DNA of 64,000 nt, from assembly GCA_965267435.1 (NCBI GenBank), contig OZ253960.1, positions 310,001 through 374,000 on the forward strand, given 5' to 3'. Under the pieces are notes generated by a model. The model saw nothing but the letters and a program-made list of their open reading frames with translations, had not been told where the DNA came from and did not search any database. The stretch is from JAWPMT01 sp965267435. Its GTDB lineage: Bacteria > Bacteroidota > Bacteroidia > Cytophagales > Cyclobacteriaceae. Below are positions 8,457 to 16,847 of the stretch, piece after piece (position 1 is the first letter of the stretch; each line of letters begins with the position of its first letter). The position numbers were made by a program, and so were the translations under genes.

Positions 8457-8590
8457 CCAGAGGACTTCGGAAACGGCATTTGGTGATTTGGATTGTACTG
8501 GCGATTGTACTGGCAGTTTTCATGACTTTGGGACGAATAGCAACGCCCGTATTCCAGGGAGATCGGGTAACGAATGTGAAGAGCCCATGA
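8453..8590 (+). CDS. Small single-pass membrane protein, unknown function
   Basis: The 45-residue product has a basic N-terminus (MTRGLRKRH), one transmembrane helix (about 10-29, LVIWIVLAIVLAVFMTLG) and a short polar tail ending VTNVKSP. I chose ATG at 8453 because it forms an ATGA overlap with the stop at 8456, and its own stop overlaps the ATG of the next gene (8587-8590). A longer reading from 8378 would overlap the previous gene heavily. Being held in the operon by two 4-nt overlaps argues that it is translated. It could be a small subunit of the membrane redox complex. Confidence 0.65.
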   Translation: MTRGLRKRHLVIWIVLAIVLAVFMTLGRIATPVFQGDRVTNVKSP

Positions 8591-9621
8591 GCGTTTCCTA
8601 CACTTCTATTCTGTGGAACAGGCAGAAGCGGCGGTACGATACCGCCTTGTTGATCAGTGTCATGAGCTTCATCGTACTATTTTTTGCGCTGCATCTCATA
8701 CTGCATCCGTCGGTGACTTTTGAGACCATTTTAATCAGAGGTTTTGGGTTGTTGGCGATTCTATTGCTGCACGTGATATTGCTCATAGGACCCCTTGCGC
8801 GACTAGATAGGAGATTCCTCATCCTTCTCTACAATCGCCGTCACCTTGGTGTGACGATGTTTTTGATGGCTTTGGTACATGGAGGATTCAGCACGATGCA
8901 ATTCCATGCGCTCGGAGATATGAATCCCATTCGATCAGTATTTCTATCCAATCTCCGGTATGACTCGCTGGCGCATTTTCCCTTTCAGGTGCTGGGCTTC
9001 CTTGCACTTGTGATTCTGGCATTGATGGCTACTAGCAGCCATGATTTCTGGTTGAAAAATCTGGGTGTCAAAACCTGGAAGGCACTGCATATGCTGGTCT
9101 ACGTCGCGTATGGGCTTGTCTTGATGCACGTCATTCTTGGCGCCCTGCAAAACGAGACCAGTCCCTGGATTTTTGGCGTAGTGATCATCGGTTTCGGCTT
9201 GGTGGCTGCTGCTCATTTGGTGGCGGGATTTGGGGAGATAAAAGGTGATAATCCATTGCCGGCGAATGAAAACGCGTTTATCCCAGCATGTGAATTGGAA
9301 GAGCTGGAGGAATCGAAGGCTAAGATGGTGACAGTATCGGGGGAGCGCGTCGCGATCTTTCTTTATGAGGGTAAGGTATCGGCCGTCAACAATGTTTGCC
9401 GCCACCAGGGAGGCCCGCTCGGCGAGGGCAGGATCATTGAGGGGTGTATCACTTGTCCCTGGCATGGCTATCAATATCTACCTGGGAACGGCCAGTCGCC
9501 ACCTCCATTTACCGAGAAGGTGGAGACGTACCATCTGAAGTTGGAAGGCTCCACTATTTTGATCAACCCGAATCCTAACGAACCAGGGACGGCTGTGGAT
9601 CCAATAACAGTACCAACATGA
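8587..9621 (+). CDS. Ferric-reductase-like cytochrome b domain fused to a C-terminal Rieske domain
   Basis: The 344-residue membrane protein has about six transmembrane helices in its first 220 residues. Paired histidines are typical of ferric reductase/MsrQ-like heme b proteins (RRHLGVTMFLMALVHGG and WKALHMLVYVAYGLVLMHV). The C-terminal 110 residues are a Rieske ferredoxin with ligands C271, H273, C290 and H293 (NNVCRHQGGPLGEG, TCPWHGYQY). Its cluster loop closely matches that of the ThDP fusion (HQGGPLGEG in both). The start is ATG 8587 in an ATGA overlap; a longer in-frame reading from 8443 has no hydrophobic or conserved character. The likely role is electron transfer between cytoplasmic Rieske partners and membrane heme. 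Confidence 0.88.
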   Translation: MSVSYTSILWNRQKRRYDTALLISVMSFIVLFFALHLILHPSVTFETILIRGFGLLAILLLHVILLIGPLARLDRRFLILLYNRRHLGVTMFLMALVHGGFSTMQFHALGDMNPIRSVFLSNLRYDSLAHFPFQVLGFLALVILALMATSSHDFWLKNLGVKTWKALHMLVYVAYGLVLMHVILGALQNETSPWIFGVVIIGFGLVAAAHLVAGFGEIKGDNPLPANENAFIPACELEELEESKAKMVTVSGERVAIFLYEGKVSAVNNVCRHQGGPLGEGRIIEGCITCPWHGYQYLPGNGQSPPPFTEKVETYHLKLEGSTILINPNPNEPGTAVDPITVPT

Positions 9622-10427
9622 GCAAGGGCGAATTTTACATTGGGTGGCAGGACAAGGAGCCTCCTTCGTATCGGAAGACATTTTTGAGGTTTTTCGTCGC
9701 AGTACTTGTGGTCCTATTGTTTTTCGTCTTCTTTTTCGCAAAATGGGAGCGAGGTTTCATCGACAGTTACTTTGAGTACGGCCAACTTACGGAGCTTAGA
9801 GGCGTGTTGGTAACAGAACCCGTCGCAGGCTTGGTCACTGAGGTGGACGGCGTGAGAAAGACCGTCCCACTCGTCGGATTCGGCAAGTTTGGTGCCCTTC
9901 CGGTTTTAGAGAATTTTCAATCGCGAATAGAAGGGGATATCTCCTCTTACCTCGTGGTTGTTCGCGGCACTCAATTCAGTTATCAGGATAAGCTGTGGAT
10001 GGAACTGACAGAAGGTGATGCGAGCATCGTGTCCTTCGAGAGGACGTCCCCCATTGTCAGAGAAACTGCGACAATTGGAATGATGGATTTCGCTGGAGAG
10101 ATTGTCGACCCCAAGTGCTTCTTCGGAGTGATGAACCCATCTACCAAGGCGGTGCATCGTAGCTGTGCCATCCGCTGCATTTCCGGCGGGGTCCCGCCAG
10201 TTCTGGGGATCAGAAGGGACGGGGAGTTTGTGGACTACTACTTCCTCACCGATACTGATCTCCGGCCTCTCAACCAGGAGGTGCTACCTTACGTGGGTTT
10301 GCCAGTAGCGCTAAGTGGCTCCGTCGTTGTATACGACGATTGGAAGTTTCTCAAAGTGTCTTCCGAGGCGCTGAGCGTAGCAGCCTTGAGTAAAGGCGCG
10401 GGTGCTGTCGCGTTGTGTTTTGACTGA
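9618..10427 (+). CDS. Membrane-anchored protein with conserved Cys motif, unknown function (redox operon)
   Basis: The 269-residue product begins in an ATGA overlap with the cytochrome b-Rieske gene. An N-terminal cytoplasmic stretch (IGWQDKEPP) is followed by one transmembrane helix (about 24-43) and a mostly beta extracytoplasmic part. The notable region is about residues 155-195, where G-E-I-V-D-P-K-C-F-F-G-V-M precedes H-R-S-C-A-I-R-C-I-S-G-G. These three cysteines and the His look like a metal or cofactor site. I recognise no named enzyme. The position suggests the periplasmic member of the same electron-transfer complex. It is the last gene of the operon. Confidence 0.75.
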   Translation: MSKGEFYIGWQDKEPPSYRKTFLRFFVAVLVVLLFFVFFFAKWERGFIDSYFEYGQLTELRGVLVTEPVAGLVTEVDGVRKTVPLVGFGKFGALPVLENFQSRIEGDISSYLVVVRGTQFSYQDKLWMELTEGDASIVSFERTSPIVRETATIGMMDFAGEIVDPKCFFGVMNPSTKAVHRSCAIRCISGGVPPVLGIRRDGEFVDYYFLTDTDLRPLNQEVLPYVGLPVALSGSVVVYDDWKFLKVSSEALSVAALSKGAGAVALCFD

Positions 10428-10707
10428 CTAGATAGCAGCATCGATAGCAGGGGAGAGCTCTGGTGGGGTCAGCCCATTCTGCACTTCATTTTCCATTTAC
10501 TACCACAGTGATACCATGGTCCAATCCACGCCAATTACAAGCATGGCTGGCTCGGTTGAGGTATTCTGGCCTTTATTGCCAATAATCCCACCTGACTTCA
10601 ATTTTGTTTGGTTTTGTCAAGTGAAATTGTACATTGCCGACAGCCTAAACCAAGCGATCCATTTTGGGATCTGAAGCGAACTAATTGTAGATGTCAAAAT
10701 TGATAAA

Positions 10708-11310
10708 GTGGCTCTAGGCAATAATCTAAAGAAAGGAGAACAGCTCACTCAGCAACCTGCAGATTCTGCAGATACCGCTGTCGTCGAAGAACAACCGTCG
10801 GCAATCCCCTTGCAATACCTTGATGATGAGGACGAGCTGAATGAAGACCTGCATTCGGACCGAGTGATGGTCATTGTGTTTCCCATCGGTGGGGAGGAAT
10901 TTGCACTACCTATCGATATGGTCAATGAAGTCGTCAAGACGCCTCCCATTGCTCCCATTCCCCAGACGAAACCTTTCGTAAAGGGTGTGGCCAACGTGCG
11001 TGGGAATGTCTACACGATGATCGACCTATCCGCGAAGCTGGGGATGACAAAAGAGGAGGGTGAAGAGGATGAGAGCTATTGCATGGTCATCAAAAGTGAG
11101 GACTACCAGGTGGCTGTGATAGTTGATCGCGTTCCGGATACAATGGCTGTTTTCGAGCGAGAGATCGAGGAGTCAGGAGGAGTGATGGTACAGTCCTCAC
11201 AGGCCGATGCCTACATAAAGCAAATTATCAAGAGGGAGGAGCGGATGATCATGTTGCTAGACATCATTGATATGATTGAGGAGCCGGTGATCGAGGAGAG
11301 CCTCTGGTAA
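10708..11310 (+). CDS. cheW: CheW-type coupling protein
   Basis: The 200-residue adaptor links receptors to the CheA kinase. Residues about 50-195 form a CheW domain (VFPIGGEEFALPIDMVNEVV, GVANVRGNVYTMIDLSAKLG). It has an extra N-terminal segment of about 45 residues that is acidic and proline/glutamine-rich. I chose GTG at 10708 because the resulting start MALGNNLK matches the start of the second CheW-type protein at 15840 (MALGRNLK). It is the first gene of the chemosensory locus. The 280 bp upstream (10428-10707) contains no gene I can support. Confidence 0.9.
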   Translation: MALGNNLKKGEQLTQQPADSADTAVVEEQPSAIPLQYLDDEDELNEDLHSDRVMVIVFPIGGEEFALPIDMVNEVVKTPPIAPIPQTKPFVKGVANVRGNVYTMIDLSAKLGMTKEEGEEDESYCMVIKSEDYQVAVIVDRVPDTMAVFEREIEESGGVMVQSSQADAYIKQIIKREERMIMLLDIIDMIEEPVIEESLW

Positions 11311-11343
11311 AGAGGGAATACCGCTGAAGGCGGAGACAAATAG

Positions 11344-13053
11344 TTGAACATAAGAATAAAACCAAGTATAGACAGCTTTCGACTTGCTATGAACTTAAGG
11401 AACAAAGTGTTGATGTTTGCTGCCGTTGTCCAGGCAGCCTCCATTTTTTCAATTGTCATTATTGCACAATGGCAGACCGGCGGGGGAACCACAGAATTGT
11501 CCTCATGGATCTGGTTGTGGGCAGTAGCCGTATTGGTGATAGGTACTGGAGTAGTCGCCTATTTTTCAGGACCCATGATACGTCAGTTGAATCAGGTGAA
11601 AAAGGCGCTTTTAGGAGCGGAAAAGTCTGAAAATCAAAAAATTGAGTCCGGTGAAGAATTGAACGCCATACTTCATGGTATTGTGCATGAGAGGGCCGGA
11701 GCGCAAGAAGCAGTGAAGCTGATGCGCCAGGTTCGTGAAGGGGATTTTTCAGGCATGCAAGAGCCAAAGAACATTGAGAGTCCACTCTATCATGAAGCTG
11801 TCAATACGTTTGCTTCTGTTTGGAAGGAGATCCAGGATGTAACTGAGAGGTTTCAGGATGCCACCCTTGGTGGTTCACCTTTTGTTGAGTTGGATGATGA
11901 TGGGAAGCAGGGCGTGTGGGCAAACCTCTCTTCGAGAATCAACGAGCTCTTCTCGTTTTTGCGGCATTCCTTTCAGTCCGTACATTCCACAGTCCAGGCC
12001 ATCGCCGAGGGTGACCTCACAAGAAATATTGAGGGAGGTGCTAATGGACAGATAGGTGTGCTGATGACCGATCTGAATAAGGCGGTGGAGAACCTTAATA
12101 TTTTACTGCTTGATACCATGTCGCAGGCATCTTCGCTGAGTGAATCTACACAGGATATGTTGGTTTCCGGGGGAGAAATGAACACGACAACTGCGGAGAT
12201 CGCTTCAGCCATAGCAGAAATGAGCAGTGGGGCGCAGAGCCAGGTATCTCAGGTCGACGAATCCTCCAACCTTGTAGAGGGGATATTGAAGTCGTCGAAC
12301 GAGGTCGGGGAGCAGGCAGAAACGATTAACTCCGCCGCGAAAAAAGGAGCAATCAGCAGTGAGAATGGCCTTAAACTCATCAAAAAGGTTGGCTACAGCA
12401 TGAAAGATATCGCTGCATTTTCACAGGATACCAACCAGTCGTTTAAGGTACTCGCAGAACGATCCAAAGAGATTACCCGAGTGTTGGGTGTCATCTCGGA
12501 TATTGCAGCGCAGACTAACCTCCTGGCACTCAACGCGGCAATAGAAGCTGCACAAGCAGGCGATGCCGGGCGGGGTTTTGCGGTCGTAGCAGAGGAAATC
12601 AGAAAACTCGCCGAGGACTCCCGCAATAGTGCGAAAGAGATCGAGCAGCTCATCAATGATGTGCAAAATGACACTGAGCAAGCTGCCCAGGTCCTTGAGG
12701 TGATGAATGAAAGTATCCAGGGAGGTGAGGAAGCCTCAACGAATGCCTCGGAAGCATTCCAGGAGATTGCGGAGTCGACAAGTCAGACGCTGGGACTGTC
12801 TGAGAAGATCCTCAACTCAGCGAAGAAGCAGATCGAAGACATAAAAAATGTGGTTGGGATCACCGAATCCGTAGTTGTCATTGCTGAGCAAACCGCCGCA
12901 GGGACAGAGGAAGTTGCCAGTTCCGCCACAGAACTCAGTTCCGGGATGAGGAACTATACGGAGAGATCTGAGTACCTCAACAGGGTATCTGAAGATATGC
13001 GCCAGAAGATCTCAAAATTTCAATTGCGAGCGACATCCACGTCCGATCAATAG
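11344..13053 (+). CDS. Methyl-accepting chemotaxis protein without periplasmic sensor domain
   Basis: This signalling receptor has two N-terminal transmembrane helices (about 22-40 and 55-75) separated by only about a dozen residues, so there is no extracytoplasmic ligand domain. Two HAMP-like segments follow (near 130-180 and 215-260, VQAIAEGDLTRNI) before a long four-helix signalling hairpin. The tip carries the canonical ISDIAAQTNLLALNAAIEAA and GDAGRGFAVVAEEIRKLAED. No CheR-tethering pentapeptide is seen at the C-terminus (ATSTSDQ). The reading opens at a TTG at 11344; ATG at 11389 (MNLRNKVLMF) is an equally good start. It probably senses membrane or cytoplasmic state, or couples to another protein. 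Confidence 0.92.
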   Translation: MNIRIKPSIDSFRLAMNLRNKVLMFAAVVQAASIFSIVIIAQWQTGGGTTELSSWIWLWAVAVLVIGTGVVAYFSGPMIRQLNQVKKALLGAEKSENQKIESGEELNAILHGIVHERAGAQEAVKLMRQVREGDFSGMQEPKNIESPLYHEAVNTFASVWKEIQDVTERFQDATLGGSPFVELDDDGKQGVWANLSSRINELFSFLRHSFQSVHSTVQAIAEGDLTRNIEGGANGQIGVLMTDLNKAVENLNILLLDTMSQASSLSESTQDMLVSGGEMNTTTAEIASAIAEMSSGAQSQVSQVDESSNLVEGILKSSNEVGEQAETINSAAKKGAISSENGLKLIKKVGYSMKDIAAFSQDTNQSFKVLAERSKEITRVLGVISDIAAQTNLLALNAAIEAAQAGDAGRGFAVVAEEIRKLAEDSRNSAKEIEQLINDVQNDTEQAAQVLEVMNESIQGGEEASTNASEAFQEIAESTSQTLGLSEKILNSAKKQIEDIKNVVGITESVVVIAEQTAAGTEEVASSATELSSGMRNYTERSEYLNRVSEDMRQKISKFQLRATSTSDQ

Positions 13054-13334
13054 GTGTGGGTAGCTTGTAATTGAGAGAACTGCGCCAGTACTCGAACGGA
13101 GATATTACCCGTTCAACAAAGGAAATGTGAGTGCACGAGTGAGCAAAAGATTATCACCCGTGCATTGCTTTACTTGCAATTGATAAACCAACGAATGACT
13201 GCTTTAGGGGCCTAAATACCAGAATTTGTGGTCATTCCATCGAACGCTGGTTTCGCTCCATTTAAACATCCATTCTGATCACGGATCAGTCTCCGGGATT
13301 GGAAGGATGAAAGAGGTAATACTTTGTTGCCGCC

Positions 13335-15086
13335 ATGGAGATATTGACAAATGATGCGTTTTTGTTGGTTGGTATCCTGACCGTCCTGACGGCCATCACA
13401 CTGGTGATTGTCAATAGGATTTTTGGTCGGGCGATTATCACGAAGGTTCTCACCTTCGCTGGTATCATCAATCTGCTATGCACGCCGTTTGCATTTCTGG
13501 TCGGCAAGTATGGGTTAGCTGATTTCTGGTGGGCAGTGCCTCTCATTCTCGCGGCCATCGCGTTCGTTATTCGAAATATATTTCTCTCCATCCATGTGCC
13601 GCTGAGGTACATCATCGATGACTTGCGGCGTCTCTCCACTGGTGATGTCCATTTTGACATCGCTCGCACCCATGTGCGCAACTACAAGACTGAAATTGGG
13701 GAGATCATCCGAATCTTTGTACAGCTAAAGGAAAACATGCGGGCCACTGAGCGCTTCGCGTTAGAGATTACATCGGGGAACCTCGATATAGAGCATCATA
13801 AACTTAGTGATGAGGATTCTCTCGGTCTGGCTCTGTTGTCCATGCGGGAGCAGATGAAGCAATTGATTGACGAAATCCAGACGGTCGTGCAATCGGCTGG
13901 AGAGCATGGACGCCTGCAAGAGCGCGTTGCGATCGATGGAAAGCAAGGGGCCTGGAGGGATTTGAGTCTGGGAGTCAATGACTTATTGGCATCTTTTGCC
14001 GTGCCTCTGATGACGTTGAGTCGGATATTCAAGGAGCTATCTGACGGTAACCTTACGATAAGACATTCAGAGGGTGCTCGCGGAGAGATACTCCGAATGG
14101 CGCAAGATTTGAACCGCTCCCTGGAAAGCGTAGAAGCGCTCTTTGCTCGGGTAGCCGCCAATACCCTGGAGATGGATGACAGCGCGGAGGAAATGAGTAA
14201 TATAGGCGGGGAGATGCAACTGAGCACGCAGGAGATTGCCTCTGCCATTGCCCAAATGAGCAATGGAGCACAGACCCAGGTGGCAAAAGTGAATCAGTCA
14301 TCTGCTTTGGTCGAAAAGATATTGAAGTCCTCGGGCGACGTCACAGGCAAGAGTGAAGTCATCAATTCATCTGCAAGGGAGGTGGCCGATAGCAGCACCC
14401 AAGGTCGCCAAATGGCACAAGAGGTCGTCGACGGGATGAAAGAGATCAAGGCCTTTTCTCAAAAAGCCAACGAGAGTATCGAGGTGCTCACCCAACGCAG
14501 TAAGGAGGTGAGTAAAGTCCTTTCTGTTATAGCTGACATTGCATCACAGACAAATCTTCTGGCGCTCAACGCGGCCATCGAGGCGGCACAGGCAGGCGAG
14601 GCAGGACGCGGTTTTGCAGTGGTCGCCGAGGAAATACGCAAGCTGGCGGAAGATTCGAAAAATTCCGCCAAGGCGATCGAAGGGCTGATCACTGATATTC
14701 AGCAAGATACCAGCGACGCTTACAATGTGATCGCCTCTATGCACTCCAGCGTCGAATCTGGAGAAGCAAAATCACACCTGGCATCGGAGGCCTTTAGCAA
14801 GATCTCCCAAGCATCGCAAGCCAACTGGCAGCACTCACAAGACATCCTCGAGGCCACCAAAAACCAGATCAATGATATCAACGAGGTGATGGTACTGGCC
14901 GAGAATGTCGTTGTTATCGCTGAGCAGACGGCGGCAGGCACCGAACAAGTCGCTGCCTCGGCAGAGGAAGTGGCTGATGGCATGAAAAACTTCCAGGACA
15001 AAAGCATGTTGCTCAACCGGCTTGCCCAGGAGCTGAAAGAAGACGTAGAGAAATTCCAACTCACTCAAAATCCAATCGAAATATGA
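13335..15086 (+). CDS. Methyl-accepting chemotaxis protein with three N-terminal membrane helices
   Basis: The 583-residue paralogue of the receptor before it has three predicted transmembrane helices within residues 8-90 (LLVGILTVLTAITLVIVN, a second near 36-55, and WWAVPLILAAIAFVIRNIF) and almost no loop, so again no classic sensor domain. HAMP-like segments (LRRLSTGDVHFDI, FKELSDGNLTIRH) lead to the signalling hairpin with the conserved tip IADIASQTNLLALNAAIEAA. An odd number of helices would put the N-terminus outside. The last codons overlap the ATG of the ParA-type gene by 4 nt. The 281 bp before it (13054-13334) shows no gene, so it may have its own promoter. Confidence 0.92.
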   Translation: MEILTNDAFLLVGILTVLTAITLVIVNRIFGRAIITKVLTFAGIINLLCTPFAFLVGKYGLADFWWAVPLILAAIAFVIRNIFLSIHVPLRYIIDDLRRLSTGDVHFDIARTHVRNYKTEIGEIIRIFVQLKENMRATERFALEITSGNLDIEHHKLSDEDSLGLALLSMREQMKQLIDEIQTVVQSAGEHGRLQERVAIDGKQGAWRDLSLGVNDLLASFAVPLMTLSRIFKELSDGNLTIRHSEGARGEILRMAQDLNRSLESVEALFARVAANTLEMDDSAEEMSNIGGEMQLSTQEIASAIAQMSNGAQTQVAKVNQSSALVEKILKSSGDVTGKSEVINSSAREVADSSTQGRQMAQEVVDGMKEIKAFSQKANESIEVLTQRSKEVSKVLSVIADIASQTNLLALNAAIEAAQAGEAGRGFAVVAEEIRKLAEDSKNSAKAIEGLITDIQQDTSDAYNVIASMHSSVESGEAKSHLASEAFSKISQASQANWQHSQDILEATKNQINDINEVMVLAENVVVIAEQTAAGTEQVAASAEEVADGMKNFQDKSMLLNRLAQELKEDVEKFQLTQNPIEI

Positions 15087-15853
15087 TCACGGCTATAGTC
15101 AATCATAAAGGAGGTACGGGCAAGACTACCACGGCCATGAATCTGGGAAGCGCCCTGGCTGCGCAAAAACAAAAGGTATTACTGATAGATCTGGACGCCC
15201 AGGGGAGCCTCAGCTATTCATTGGGTATCACAGACCTCGACGCGACCGTATCTGAGGTATTTGAGGGTACCCACACAATTGATGACGTGATGGTGGAACG
15301 AGAAAAGATGGATGTGGTCCCCTCGGATATGGGTCTTGCGGAGATTGAGTTGGCGATGGCTGCCTCTGAGGGACGCGAAAAGATACTTGATGATGTGCTC
15401 CGGGGGTATGACGATAAGTACGACCATATCCTTATCGACTGCCCACCAGCACTATCCCTTTTGACGGTCAATGCCCTCACGACAGCAGATAGTGTCTTGA
15501 TCCCGATGCAGATGGAGGTGCTCAGCCTGCAAGGTTTGGACTTGATCTCAGAGACAATCGATAGAATTAAAAGGACCTTCAATCCTGAACTCCAGGTGCT
15601 GGGGATTTTGCCTGTTATGGTTGACAGCAGGAAGAAGTTGAGTGCGGAGGTCTATGAGCACATCACTGAGAATTATGATGTGCCCGTTTTCAAGCAGAAG
15701 ATCCGGACAAATGTTAAGGCCTCGGAAGCTCCATCCTTTGGGCAGTCGGTGATGCGTTACGCGCCCAAATCCAACAGCGCCCAGGACTACAGGGCCGTCG
15801 CAAAAGAATTTTTAAAAATGATACAACCCCTTACGATAGATGGCATTAGGTAG
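15083..15853 (+). CDS. ParA/Soj-type ATPase of the chemosensory locus
   Basis: The 256-residue MinD/ParA-superfamily ATPase has a deviant Walker A at residues 9-16 (KGGTGKTT, with signature Lys9), Walker A' LLIDLDAQGS, and Walker B HILIDCPPAL. Arginines near the C-terminus (VMRYAPKSNS region) fit DNA-binding ParA proteins. It lies inside the che locus, overlapping the receptor before it by 4 nt and the CheW-type gene after it by 14 nt. Known ParA relatives in such places (PpfA of Rhodobacter, ParC of Vibrio) position and segregate chemosensory arrays. That role is the natural inference here; chromosome partitioning is less likely because no parB or parS accompanies it. Confidence 0.9.
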   Translation: MITAIVNHKGGTGKTTTAMNLGSALAAQKQKVLLIDLDAQGSLSYSLGITDLDATVSEVFEGTHTIDDVMVEREKMDVVPSDMGLAEIELAMAASEGREKILDDVLRGYDDKYDHILIDCPPALSLLTVNALTTADSVLIPMQMEVLSLQGLDLISETIDRIKRTFNPELQVLGILPVMVDSRKKLSAEVYEHITENYDVPVFKQKIRTNVKASEAPSFGQSVMRYAPKSNSAQDYRAVAKEFLKMIQPLTIDGIR

Positions 15854-16847
15854 GAATCTCAAACGGCAACAGCTGATCCCCGACAGTGAGGACGCTGGCA
15901 AGAAGGGCCATGGCAAGGCCTCGCCTAAGGCGAAGCCGAAAAAGGCAACGGTAGCAGGAAAGAAGACGAAGAAATCGTCACCTAAACCCGTCGCCAAGAA
16001 AGACAGTGCACCTCGTGAACAATTGCCTGTTGACGTGCAGCCCATCGAGAAGAAGGAGGTGAGTGCCACTCCCCAGGAGAAGCAGGAACAACCGGAGGTG
16101 CAGCCAACAGAAGACCAAATTGCTCCCAAAACAGCAATAAACACAGAAGAAATCGCACCCACTATAGAGACGCCTCCTGCAAAGGCCACTACCGATACCT
16201 CGGCAGCATCAACCTCTCCAGAGACGGTGACCAACGACCAGATTGCGCCACTGCATCAAGCCCAGCAGGCGACATATGTTGGTCGGCGTGATGTGACGAT
16301 CGTGTCCCAGCGAGATTATGAGAAGCGGCTGCAGCTAAAGGAGAAGTTTGACAACGAGATTCGTGCGCTGAAAGGTAAGAAGCTGCTGTTGATCGTTTTC
16401 AAGCTGGGTGGCCAGGAGTTTGCGATTGAGATCGACAAGACAAAAGAGGTAGTGAAGACGCCTGAGATTTCCTCAGTGCCCCATTTACCTGAGCACATGG
16501 TAGGTGTGGCCAATGTTCGGGGCAAGGTGGTTTTGATCATGGACCTGGGCCAGAAATTTCGCATCACTGACGGTGCGGCGAAGTGGGAGGATCCATATTC
16601 CATCGTCATCCAAAATGCCGGATACAAGATCGGTCTGCTGGTGCCGGAGGTGCCTAATACGGTCATGGTAGAGGGCAACAATATCAGTACGGCTGCAGCC
16701 ATCGTCACGGATACTGCCAGAGATCAGACCTACATCAAAGGTATTGTCAAGCAGGAAGGGAGGATGATCTTCTTCCTGGACATCGAAGAATTAGTGGAGG
16801 GCAATAAAGTCAACGTGGTGCCGGATGAGGTACCAGCGGTACAATAA
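15840..16847 (+). CDS. CheW-domain protein with long disordered N-terminus (ParP-like architecture)
   Basis: Residues about 1-140 are low-complexity and rich in Lys, Pro, Ala, Glu and Thr (KAKPKKATVAGKKTKKSS near 25-45). Residues about 180-330 form a CheW domain (LLLIVFKLGGQEFAIEIDKT, GVANVRGKVVLIMDLGQKF). The first eight residues, MALGRNLK, match those of the CheW at 10708. A basic N-terminal peptide is what ParA-family ATPases commonly use as a docking or activating ligand. The gene overlaps the ParA-type gene by 14 nt. This layout recalls Vibrio ParP, whose CheW-like domain joins the array while its N-terminal part binds ParC. It overlaps cheB by 23 nt if that gene starts at 16825. Confidence 0.88.
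   Translation: MALGRNLKRQQLIPDSEDAGKKGHGKASPKAKPKKATVAGKKTKKSSPKPVAKKDSAPREQLPVDVQPIEKKEVSATPQEKQEQPEVQPTEDQIAPKTAINTEEIAPTIETPPAKATTDTSAASTSPETVTNDQIAPLHQAQQATYVGRRDVTIVSQRDYEKRLQLKEKFDNEIRALKGKKLLLIVFKLGGQEFAIEIDKTKEVVKTPEISSVPHLPEHMVGVANVRGKVVLIMDLGQKFRITDGAAKWEDPYSIVIQNAGYKIGLLVPEVPNTVMVEGNNISTAAAIVTDTARDQTYIKGIVKQEGRMIFFLDIEELVEGNKVNVVPDEVPAVQ

Noticed and set aside
15083..15853. ParA gene as a sign of a plasmid partition locus or integrated plasmid
   Set aside because: There is no parB, parS-like repeats or rep gene, and it is embedded with overlaps between chemosensory genes.
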